Shown here: positions 1 through 7,877 of the stretch, piece after piece | How positions within the stretch are numbered: position 1 is the stretch's first letter | Layout of the letters: every line of letters begins with the position of its first letter | Source of the DNA: Blattamonas nauphoetae | Taxonomy: Eukaryota > Preaxostyla > Oxymonadida | Length of the DNA stretch: 64,000 nt | Direction: 5' to 3' | NCBI GenBank assembly: GCA_033064195.1 | Contig: JARBJD010000101.1 | Location: forward strand, 124,001 to 188,000 | Notes under the pieces: model-generated | What the model was told of the DNA's origin: nothing | The model's database searches: none | The model's input: only the letters and a program-made list of their open reading frames with translations | Program-made: the position numbers and the translations under genes

Positions 1-1183
1 TTAGAGAACCATTTTTGTGAAATGAGGGCTTGTTAATGAAATTGGGACACCACGATCCTCTGTTTCGAACAACCTTTTCTCCATTGAAAGGACTTTATTT
101 GATCCAATTCGACAAAAAACCAATATTGAGAGTATGTGAGACGAACTGAACGATACAAAAAAAGGGAAAAATGCCCTTGGAATGAAATCAGGATTTGATG
201 TTGTCAGGACGACTACCATTTTGATGAGGGGCTCTTTCAGAAGTCTTCTACGCTTTTGCTGTCGATCGATAAATTTAACTCTCGCTCTTCCTACGTCTTT
301 GTCAACGATTTGTTGAAGCTGATTGGCCAAGGCTCAACAGACCCTGTTGCGGTGTTTGTGGATTCTGTGATTGTGCTCCTTTCGTCACCACATCCAACAA
401 TATTCAAGGGTTCCCTCGTCTTCCTTCATCGATGTCTCGATAATTGTTCATCTCAAAATCTACTTGCCATCGTCTCCTCCCAACTCGTTCCCAAAATATT
501 GTCGACACCCCATTTGCGAGATCTCTCAGTGATTGTGGACAAAAGCATCCTGTTTGAGATGATCATGATTCTACCCAAGGCAGTCCTTCTCTCATCAATC
601 GATGTTTTGAAAGTGTTCACCTCCAGTGGCCACACTGATCCACTGAGAATCCGAGAAGTGGTGTTGCACGAAGCTCTGATCCCAATCGAACCCGCTCTCG
701 TCATGATCTCTCGCAATCCTCTGATTTTATCGTGGATTGATGTCTGTAAAAGAGCACTGCAATTTCTGACTCAAATATTTGAATTGAGTGCGTACCACCA
801 ACCGACACTGGATTTTGTACTAGATTCTCGTCTCCCAGCCATTTTTCAATCTCTCTTCACAGAAGTGGAAGACGACCACACCCACATTCTCTGTCTGGAG
901 TCCATGAATAGCAATATGATCAATTGGAGAAAAGGTGGAATCGAAGCAAAGCGCGGAGGAAAGAGAATTGTGCAGACACTGACACGAGAAGGTTTTGGAG
1001 AAGGCATCGAACAAGACCTGCTTCACACCGACTCAACCACTCGTGGAAGAGATGTGGAATTCAGCTCATACCGAGTGATGAGTAGGATGTCGCAAGCTCC
1101 ATCCGACACAGAACCAGGGCTCATCAACAGATTGAGTGAGACCCTGGGTCCGGAAAAGATGGTCCATGGGTTGGCCGATCTAA

Positions 1184-2371
1184 ATGTTGCAAGAAGATTT
1201 CCAGACCTCTTCGACTCAAATTGAGCAACTAGTTTCAAACGCAATTGATACTGAATTGGTTAACGCAGTGGCAAAGCGAATTGTGGATTCTATGACAACT
1301 CTTCTTCCACAACAAACAACACCCGAAATTCCAGAGGAGAATCCATTCTCTCAACCACCACTCGAAAAACACGATCAAAAGAATCAATCCGAAGATGTTA
1401 ATCCTCCTAAAATACAAAAACAGAAGAGAAGTAAGCCTGAACCAGCACATCATTCCCGTCGAAAGAAAACCAAATCCAATTGCAGTTCTGACTCGGAAGG
1501 TCAATTGCAGCAGCGTATTCGGGAAGATCATGGAAGATGGTCGGACTGCGACAGGAGTGCATCCTCATACTGCTCTGATAGTCCGACAACTGAATCGACT
1601 TGGTCAGAAACCGATTGGCAAAAGGAACGGAGTCGAAGAGAACCGAAGCGACATAAAAGTAAATATCAAAGCAGACGGAGAAAAAGAAATGAGAAGAAAA
1701 AGCCAAACCACTCAGACGACTCGAGGCACTGGAAGGGTGACGGGATACGAACGCAGAACGACCGGAATCGGCAAGAAACATTAAAAAGAAGAATACAACG
1801 AGATATCAAACGACAGGAACCATCATTTGGTAGCGATTGGATGCGGTCCTTCATCCCAGCCCAGCAGCGGGACAACATGAAGGCATCCACATCACAAAAC
1901 CGAAAACTACTTGGGATTCCGACAGAAATAGCTCCCAATAGTTTGGATCTAGGCCCAACTCAGAGGACGCAAGATCAGATACTGATGATCGCCACCGATT
2001 CAACGCTTTCAGCAATCGGGGTGTTGGCGGAGACATATCAGAAAGTAATGGACAAAAGGCCAGTAGCTGACATCCTGTCATCAATCACGATGTCGATGAT
2101 CCTTTCCGCGGACGCGGCAGGCTGTATTCACAACGGTCGGTACGTCACACCAGTAAATGCTCGAAATGTAACAAATATAGTTGGACTTACTCAACCTGCA
2201 ACAGCTGCAAATGACCTGCTCACCCCACCATCGGGATCTCCTCAATCACCGACGCCAGTCCTCTCACACACAGGCCAGAACTCTTTCTCTGGCCACGGGG
2301 GGTTCAGCCTCCCCCCGAACCAACCAAAAGGCCGACAACCGTTTCAGCGCAAACCCAAGTGGGGACGGTAG
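1184..2371 (+). CDS. DIRS gag-like first frame
   Basis: A 395-residue frame that begins directly after the left terminal repeat. The middle (residues about 60-200) is very rich in Lys, Arg, Ser and Glu with many RRKK-type runs, as expected of a nucleic-acid-binding gag-like protein. The C-terminal half is more ordered and ends in a Pro/Ser/Gly-rich tail. No CCHC zinc knuckle is seen. It overlaps the start of the reverse-transcriptase frame by 13 bases. Assignment as gag-like rests on position and composition, not on a recognised domain. Confidence 0.6.
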   Translation: MLQEDFQTSSTQIEQLVSNAIDTELVNAVAKRIVDSMTTLLPQQTTPEIPEENPFSQPPLEKHDQKNQSEDVNPPKIQKQKRSKPEPAHHSRRKKTKSNCSSDSEGQLQQRIREDHGRWSDCDRSASSYCSDSPTTESTWSETDWQKERSRREPKRHKSKYQSRRRKRNEKKKPNHSDDSRHWKGDGIRTQNDRNRQETLKRRIQRDIKRQEPSFGSDWMRSFIPAQQRDNMKASTSQNRKLLGIPTEIAPNSLDLGPTQRTQDQILMIATDSTLSAIGVLAETYQKVMDKRPVADILSSITMSMILSADAAGCIHNGRYVTPVNARNVTNIVGLTQPATAANDLLTPPSGSPQSPTPVLSHTGQNSFSGHGGFSLPPNQPKGRQPFQRKPKWGR

Positions 2372-5300
2372 ACATGGAGGTGAAGACACCTTTCCGCCTC
2401 ATCAACTCGATTCAACTGTGGACGAAAATTGGGGGAAGAGAGAGAATCGAGGCGGGAGCAATGTGGCAGTGGAAGTCGGAGGAGTCGCCAAGGAGACTCA
2501 AATCAGTCTGTTGGGCTCCACAATTCCGTGGGAGCCAGGAGGAGGTCAGAGCATCCAAGGCACTGTTGGAGGAGGAACTGAGATGCGGGGTTGTCGTTCC
2601 AATTCAAGAAGCAGACGTCACACTCTCTCTGCACACCTTCCTGGTCCCGAAACCAGGGGGGAAGTGGAGAAAAGTTCTAAACGCAACCCTACTCAACGAA
2701 GAAGTGCGGACGGAACATTTCAAAATGGAGAATGTGGAGACAGCTGTCCAACTAATCCAGGGCGGAGAGTGGATGAGCAGTATAGATCTCACGAACGCTT
2801 ACCAACACGTCCTTGTCCCACAACACCTTCGCAGATATCTCTGTTTTCAATTCGACAGCAACTATTATCAGTATGTCGGCATGCCCTTCGGGCTTGCAAC
2901 TGCCCCTCGAACATTCACAAAAATAATGAAAATAGCGATCAGATGGCTGAGGATGGAACTCCAAATGCCAATCATTTTCTACTTGGACGACGTGTTACTC
3001 ATTGCCAAGAACAAATCAGAATCACAGACAAAGACAGAGCAGGCAGTGACAATGCTGAAGTCTCTAGGGTTCGAAATAGCCTTGAACAAGTGTCAGCTGT
3101 CACCAACTCAGGTGATCGAATTTCTTGGATGGAGGATCAACGCTCTCACTCAGACACTATCCATCACACCATCTCGTCAGTCGAAACTGTTGAATCTGTT
3201 ACAAATCATCAAAGCGAAGACTCTTTCGCGACAAATTATTCCTGTGCAGGAGCTGGCCACTCTGATTGGACATCTCAACTTTCTGCGGACATCAGTTCCA
3301 TCGACAAGCCTATACCTCAAACAGATGAACAAGATGAAGGACGAAGCGGTCAGGAAGGGAGGATGGAACTCTCATTTCCAGCTGAATCCAATGATTCTGG
3401 GAGAATTGACTCATTGGACATCAAAAGTCAAGGAGAATCTTCCAAGAGCATTCAAGATGAACACTCCACAGGCTTTCATTACTACAGACGCGAGCCCATC
3501 AGGGTGGGGCTGCCAGTTGACGATCAACGACAAGGAAACGTTGATCCACGCGTTCTGGACAGAAAAACAAAAGAGTCAAACATCGAATTGGAAGGAGACC
3601 GCAGCGATTCGCTTCGCATTCATTCGAGCAGAACCAATCTTGAAGGCAAATTACATTTCAACATTCGCAGTGAGGAGCGACAACACATCGGCAATCTCCA
3701 ATTTGAAAAGACAGAATGCGGGCGAGACGTTGTGCCAGATCACACGTCAGACTCTCCTGACAATCGAGAAATCCGGGTTGCAGATGGTGGACATCCAACA
3801 CATTCCTGGATGTCAGAACGTGACAGCAGATGCTCTCTCGCGCCTTCACCCTCAGGCGGAGTACAAGTTGACGAAGCAAGCTCTAGAAATCCTTCAAGAT
3901 CGATGGAACTTCGTTCCACAGACAGATCTATTCGCGAGCTACAAGAACAGAACATGCAGCAGATACTACTCGCTGTACGAGGAAACAGAAGCAGCTGGAA
4001 AAGATGCATTCGCCCAGTTGTGGTTAGGGATGATGAATCCTCTATTTCATCCTCCGATCTTGCTGATTCCTCGAGTACTGAAGAAACTCAAGAGCGAGAG
4101 AGTGATCAGGGGAGTCCTTATCACGCCAGATTGGGCGAATCAGAGTTGGACTTCGACTCTCAAGGAGATCGAGATGGACTCGATGATACTCGGTCCTTTT
4201 TCAACGATGACCGAGAACACCGACTCTTCCTTCGAAGCGAGCCTCCCTCCAGGGATGGTTCGCGCTTCTTTACTGGGAGAGAGAACGAGGTTGGATTGAT
4301 GTTCTTTCGAGAACTCTGTACAGTTGGAAGGATCGACACATCTGTGAGAACGATTGAAGAAAACAGATACAAGAACAAAGGCCCTTGGATGAGGGCGTGG
4401 AAGTTGTTCAAACTCTTCTGTGACGACCGTGGATATGGACCCAACTCTCTTGTACATAAATCGACAAATATCGAAGCAATACTGTGTGGATTCATGGCAG
4501 AACTCTCTCGTCAGTTCCCACCTCCCAACCAACTGCCACATAGTGCCATTGTCAAGGTTGTCGTATCGTTGGGATTGTTTCACCCCACTCTCCACAACTC
4601 ATCCTCACACCTCAACTCTTTTCGGAAACTCATTGCGCGTTCTCATCCCAGACAATCATCGAAGCGACGATACAAAGTGGCCTGGGACATTGATCTTCTT
4701 CTTCAATGGTCAATCCAAATAGACGAACGTGCACGATCAGATGTTGAACTGCAACAACTTCGAACATTCGCTCTCGTTCTCGCAACGACGATGTGTCGAC
4801 GACAGGAGATAGTCAACCTCTGCTGGAAGGAGGTTGACTTCTACGAGAAGACTGAGTTCCTTTCTGTCCCATATGCCACCGTATCCATCGTCTCAAAACA
4901 AAACCAAACAGAGCATGACATCCGTCTCGTTCGAGATGAAGGCAGCGGGACGTTCTCTCCGTATGTGGCACTCCAAACTCATCGATCAAACATGATGAAG
5001 TTCTGGAAGGAGAGGAACGAAGCAGTGAACTTCGCATCAACAAGAGTGTGGGTCGACCTCAAGAATGGGTCCCCACTCAAGATGACATCAATTGCACTCA
5101 TGCTGAAAGGTCTTCTAGTTGAGATTGGAGTTCCTCACAAGTTCGGACCTTATTCAATTAAGCATGCTGCCGTGAGTTTTCTGAGGAGAGTGGCGAATGT
5201 CTCTCTCGAAGCGGTGAATGCCCATGTCGGATGGTCAGCCAAGTCAACCACCGCGGACGACTACTACTCCGCTCCGGTCCTAATCGGTCGATCAGACTCC

Positions 5301-5456
5301 TCGCTCGCCAACTGCTGGTGGCAGCCTTTGAGGAAGCACGGCCGTTGTCAATGTAAAGGGGAGAAAGTGAGTAGAGTCGAACAAGATTTCTTCTTTTCTT
5401 ATTATCATTCTCACTTTCCACTTGATTTTAGTCCTTTTCAAATCTCAATCTGTTGA
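2181..5456 (+). CDS. DIRS tyrosine-recombinase frame (domain about 4290-5300)
   Basis: A 1091-residue open frame. Its first two thirds run opposite the gag and RT frames in another phase and look like low-complexity shadow sequence. Recognisable protein begins near 4290: an N-terminal helical core-binding part, then a catalytic part containing CRRQEIVNLCWKEVD, VWVDLKNG, FGPYSIKHAAVSFLRR and VNAHVGWSAKSTTADDYY. This is the pattern of DIRS/Crypton/phage-integrase recombinases, which integrate a circular DNA copy and make no long target duplication. How much of the upstream open frame is translated is unclear. Overlap of RT and recombinase frames is known in this family. Confidence 0.8.
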   Translation: MDLLNLQQLQMTCSPHHRDLLNHRRQSSHTQARTLSLATGGSASPRTNQKADNRFSANPSGDGRHGGEDTFPPHQLDSTVDENWGKRENRGGSNVAVEVGGVAKETQISLLGSTIPWEPGGGQSIQGTVGGGTEMRGCRSNSRSRRHTLSAHLPGPETRGEVEKSSKRNPTQRRSADGTFQNGECGDSCPTNPGRRVDEQYRSHERLPTRPCPTTPSQISLFSIRQQLLSVCRHALRACNCPSNIHKNNENSDQMAEDGTPNANHFLLGRRVTHCQEQIRITDKDRAGSDNAEVSRVRNSLEQVSAVTNSGDRISWMEDQRSHSDTIHHTISSVETVESVTNHQSEDSFATNYSCAGAGHSDWTSQLSADISSIDKPIPQTDEQDEGRSGQEGRMELSFPAESNDSGRIDSLDIKSQGESSKSIQDEHSTGFHYYRREPIRVGLPVDDQRQGNVDPRVLDRKTKESNIELEGDRSDSLRIHSSRTNLEGKLHFNIRSEERQHIGNLQFEKTECGRDVVPDHTSDSPDNREIRVADGGHPTHSWMSERDSRCSLAPSPSGGVQVDEASSRNPSRSMELRSTDRSIRELQEQNMQQILLAVRGNRSSWKRCIRPVVVRDDESSISSSDLADSSSTEETQERESDQGSPYHARLGESELDFDSQGDRDGLDDTRSFFNDDREHRLFLRSEPPSRDGSRFFTGRENEVGLMFFRELCTVGRIDTSVRTIEENRYKNKGPWMRAWKLFKLFCDDRGYGPNSLVHKSTNIEAILCGFMAELSRQFPPPNQLPHSAIVKVVVSLGLFHPTLHNSSSHLNSFRKLIARSHPRQSSKRRYKVAWDIDLLLQWSIQIDERARSDVELQQLRTFALVLATTMCRRQEIVNLCWKEVDFYEKTEFLSVPYATVSIVSKQNQTEHDIRLVRDEGSGTFSPYVALQTHRSNMMKFWKERNEAVNFASTRVWVDLKNGSPLKMTSIALMLKGLLVEIGVPHKFGPYSIKHAAVSFLRRVANVSLEAVNAHVGWSAKSTTADDYYSAPVLIGRSDSSLANCWWQPLRKHGRCQCKGEKVSRVEQDFFFSYYHSHFPLDFSPFQISIC
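2359..4299 (+). CDS. DIRS reverse transcriptase-RNase H
   Basis: A 646-residue frame. Reverse-transcriptase motifs appear in order: SSIDLTNAYQHV near residue 140, MPFGLATAPRTF near 175, the catalytic YLDD box in FYLDDVLLIA near 210, and FLGWRI near 255. The RNase H part follows with TTDASPSGWG, WKETAAIRFAF, RSDNTSAIS and the closing TADALSR. This order and the spacing match DIRS/Ty3-related elements. It supplies the copying enzyme for the element and lies in a different frame from the longer recombinase-bearing frame, which overlaps all of it. Confidence 0.9.
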   Translation: MGTVDMEVKTPFRLINSIQLWTKIGGRERIEAGAMWQWKSEESPRRLKSVCWAPQFRGSQEEVRASKALLEEELRCGVVVPIQEADVTLSLHTFLVPKPGGKWRKVLNATLLNEEVRTEHFKMENVETAVQLIQGGEWMSSIDLTNAYQHVLVPQHLRRYLCFQFDSNYYQYVGMPFGLATAPRTFTKIMKIAIRWLRMELQMPIIFYLDDVLLIAKNKSESQTKTEQAVTMLKSLGFEIALNKCQLSPTQVIEFLGWRINALTQTLSITPSRQSKLLNLLQIIKAKTLSRQIIPVQELATLIGHLNFLRTSVPSTSLYLKQMNKMKDEAVRKGGWNSHFQLNPMILGELTHWTSKVKENLPRAFKMNTPQAFITTDASPSGWGCQLTINDKETLIHAFWTEKQKSQTSNWKETAAIRFAFIRAEPILKANYISTFAVRSDNTSAISNLKRQNAGETLCQITRQTLLTIEKSGLQMVDIQHIPGCQNVTADALSRLHPQAEYKLTKQALEILQDRWNFVPQTDLFASYKNRTCSRYYSLYEETEAAGKDAFAQLWLGMMNPLFHPPILLIPRVLKKLKSERVIRGVLITPDWANQSWTSTLKEIEMDSMILGPFSTMTENTDSSFEASLPPGMVRASLLGERTRLD

Positions 5457-6097
5457 TGAGCCCTGGTTCTGTGTCGGATGGAGCTTGCGACATCCTTTGA
5501 CACAAACCAGTGCTCATCAACCTTCTTTTCTGCCACACAGCTGTTGGAGGTGCACAGCGGCTTTCTACAGGCTCTGCGGCGTTTACATTTAAAACCTTTT
5601 GGTTATTTTCACTTCATTAGTCATTCTGACCTCTCTTTTTCTCCAGTTTTTGCTCCCCGTTGGGGATTTCTGGATTTATGGGTTGATCCCATCTTTTGCT
5701 CATCAACCGCCCCCACTTGGGCAGAACCGGCTCGATGATTCACCTCTCGAGTTGGGATATTTACTTTCAACAGACAAATCTTTTTATTGCATTTGTTGAT
5801 CGGCCAACCCATGGACCATCTTTTCCGGACCCAGGGTCTCACTCAATCTGTTGATGAGCACTGGTTTGTGTCAAAGGATGGGAGCGAATGCTTATAGTCC
5901 TCGAATCAGCAGCATTTAGGATGAATACCATGATTCGTTGATGATCTCACCACTTGTCTGTTCCTGGTCATTTTCACACCATATAAACATCCTGTTTCAT
6001 TTTAAGTCCCGAAACATCAAGCCATGTTAATCCCTTCTGCTCGTTCAATTCATCATTTCAAACAATAATCTTGTTTATCGTTTTTTAGTCAGTCATG

Positions 6098-6445
6098 TCA
6101 TTGAGGTGGGAAGAAGGAGAAAAACTCAAAGTCATCATTCTCATCATCCTCTCCTCTTCCCTGCTCTTCGAGTGTTGGACTCCTGAAAGGGGTCATATCG
6201 TCCCAATCGAAGTTGTCATCTCCTTCCGATCCACCACTTGTTCGAGGTTCTGTGTCCATTTCTACGTGCTCAGTGTCCGCGGTCGAAATCCATTCTGATC
6301 GCAACAACGACAGAGGAAATGTAGGAGAGTTTGTTTTTGCCGCAGATATCAAGAAAGGCGAGTTGTAACATTCCTCCATGCCCAAAATGTAGGGGCGATC
6401 TGTTTCATTCGCTATGACCAACAAATTCGTCCGATCATTGCACAT
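6098..6445 (-). pseudogene. Internally deleted copy of the C2H2/PHD-like gene
   Basis: A 115-residue open frame joining the two ends of the gene at 7878-10549. Its first part (RPYILGMEECYN...AAKTNSP) matches the 5' end of the zinc-finger gene (RPYILSLQECHN...AVKTNSP). Its last 70 residues match that gene's acidic tail almost exactly, from SLLRSEW through TADTEHVEMDTEP to FFSFFPPQ. All zinc fingers and the PHD-like part are gone. The 3' flank is also duplicated. It is best read as the second gene of the first copy of a duplicated unit, after a large internal deletion. Whether the short frame is expressed cannot be told. Confidence 0.75.
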
Positions 6446-6564
6446 CTACGCCGAACTGACGAGCACTCAAGGCTCGTTGGGGGATATTGGATGAGTGCGG
6501 TTTGATCGTCCCATCGAAGTTTTTTACCAGAGGCGCCCCATAATCTAAATTATCAGTCTTTCTG

Positions 6565-7626
6565 ATGACAGCTAGAGATGGTATATGTGTTTCTCCTCAT
6601 CATCATGTCATTCCTCCAGAATATACTCCATTCATGAACTGGGATCCTTGTAGCACAATCACCGTTGAGTCTTTTGCACAAACATTTCCCTCTCTTGTTT
6701 CAATGGTCAGAGATGACTACCATTTTGATGAGGGGCTCCTTCAGAAGTCTTCTGCGCTTTTGCTGTCGATTGATAAAATTGAGTCTCCCTACGTCTTTGT
6801 CAACGGTTTGATAAAGCTGATTGGACAAAGCTCCCCAGACCCTGTTGCGGTGTTTGTAGATTCTGTGATTGAGCTCCTTTCTTCGCCGCATCCACCAATA
6901 TTCGAGGGTTCTCTCGTCTTCCTTCATCGATGTCTCGATTGGTGTTCATCTCAAAACCTGCTGGCAATCGTCTCCTCCCAACTCGTTCCCAGACTCTTGT
7001 CGACACCCCGTTTGCGAGATCTCTCAGTGATTGCGGACAAAAGCATCTTGTTTGAGACGATCATGATTCTCCACAATACCGTCCTTCTCTCATCAACCGA
7101 CGTTTTGAGAATGCTCACCACCAGTGGCAATGTGAGTCCTCAACGAGTCCGAGATGTGGCGTTGCAAGAAGCTCTGATCTCGATTGAACCAGCACTCGTC
7201 ATGATCTCTCGCAATCGTCTCATTTTGTCGTGGATTGAAGGATGCAAAGAAACACTGCGATTTCTGACCAAAATCTTTGAATTGAGTGCGTATCACCAAC
7301 CGACGCTGGATTTTGTAACAGCTTCTCGTCTCTCAGTGATATTCCAATCACTCTTCGCAAAAGTGGAAGACGACAAAACCCACATTCTCTGTCTGAATTC
7401 CATATACAGCAATTTCATTAAATGGAAAGCAATTGGAACCGCAATAATGCACAGAGGAAAGATAATGTTGCAGACACTGAAACGAGAAGGTTTTGAAGAT
7501 GATCTGGAACAAGGACTGTTTCGCAACCCTTCCACCGCTCTTGGAAGCGATGCGCAGTTCCGCTCATTCCGAATGATGAACAGGATGGGAACAAATGGTT
7601 TCTGTCCTCGGATCATCCCCACTTAG
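6565..7626 (+). CDS. ARM/HEAT-like family protein, subfamily 1, copy 2 (intact)
   Basis: Reads as 353 residues without an intron. A likely 5' intron (GTATATG...TCCTCCAG, about 6580-6623) would join MTARD to EYTPFMNWDP, aligning the start with the PFLNW motif of other members. The protein is a run of amphipathic helices in ARM/HEAT style with FVDSVIELLSSPHP, HRCLDWCSSQN, SSQLVPRLLST, EALISIEPALVMISRNR and SAYHQPTLDFV. No catalytic motif is present. Such repeats normally act as protein-binding scaffolds; the partner is unknown. The 3' flank from about 7800 is shared with copy 1. This is the reference intact copy for the subfamily in the window. Confidence 0.8.
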   Translation: MTARDGICVSPHHHVIPPEYTPFMNWDPCSTITVESFAQTFPSLVSMVRDDYHFDEGLLQKSSALLLSIDKIESPYVFVNGLIKLIGQSSPDPVAVFVDSVIELLSSPHPPIFEGSLVFLHRCLDWCSSQNLLAIVSSQLVPRLLSTPRLRDLSVIADKSILFETIMILHNTVLLSSTDVLRMLTTSGNVSPQRVRDVALQEALISIEPALVMISRNRLILSWIEGCKETLRFLTKIFELSAYHQPTLDFVTASRLSVIFQSLFAKVEDDKTHILCLNSIYSNFIKWKAIGTAIMHRGKIMLQTLKREGFEDDLEQGLFRNPSTALGSDAQFRSFRMMNRMGTNGFCPRIIPT

Positions 7627-7877
7627 GATGAATGCCATGATTCGTTGATTATCTCACCACTTGTCTGTTCCTGGTCATTTTCACACAGCATTATCATCCT
7701 GTTTCATCTTCTTCATTCTCTTTACTTGTGACACAATGCTGTCGGAAGCATCCAAATCACTCCTTGTCCGTGGCGCTTTATTCATGTCCAAAAACATCAA
7801 GCCATGCTAATCCCTTCTTCACGTTCAATTCATCATTTCAAACAATAATCTTGTTTATCGTTTTTTAGTCAGTCATG

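Larger units (their letters stand above)
1084..5880 (+). mobile_element. DIRS-type tyrosine-recombinase retroelement, whole-looking
   Basis: About 4.8 kb with the signature DIRS layout. Inverted terminal repeats pair at 1119-1180 with 5798-5859, almost perfectly over 62 bp. The two outer ends differ from each other. An internal complementary region at 5450-5521 carries the complements of both outer ends side by side, as expected of the circle-junction template used by this family. Three long overlapping open frames follow the known order: a basic gag-like frame, reverse transcriptase plus RNase H, then tyrosine recombinase. AGGATG occurs at both host junctions and once in the internal region. 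It sits inside an ARM-like host gene. All frames are open and the terminal repeats well matched, so it looks whole and probably young. Confidence 0.9.
195..5919 (+). pseudogene. ARM/HEAT-like family gene, subfamily 1, copy 1, split by a DIRS element
   Basis: The open part (256-1089) encodes an all-helical protein close to the intact copy at 6565-7626, sharing FVDSVI, SSPHP, HRCLD, SSQLVP and SAYHQPTLDFV. No enzymatic motif is visible, so the function is unknown. Compared with copy 2 it lacks the 5' end, and near position 207 one base is missing in the stretch matching VRDDYHFDE, so the start there is out of frame. At 1089 the reading frame runs into a DIRS-type element. It resumes at 5881, where ggagcgaatgc... 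continues the family's C-terminal pattern (RMGANAYSPRI against RMGTNGFCPRI in copy 2) to a TAG at 5919. The flanking match fixes the insertion point to the base, apart from an AGGATG present at both junctions. It is a dead gene; the duplication that made it predates the insertion. Confidence 0.85.
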
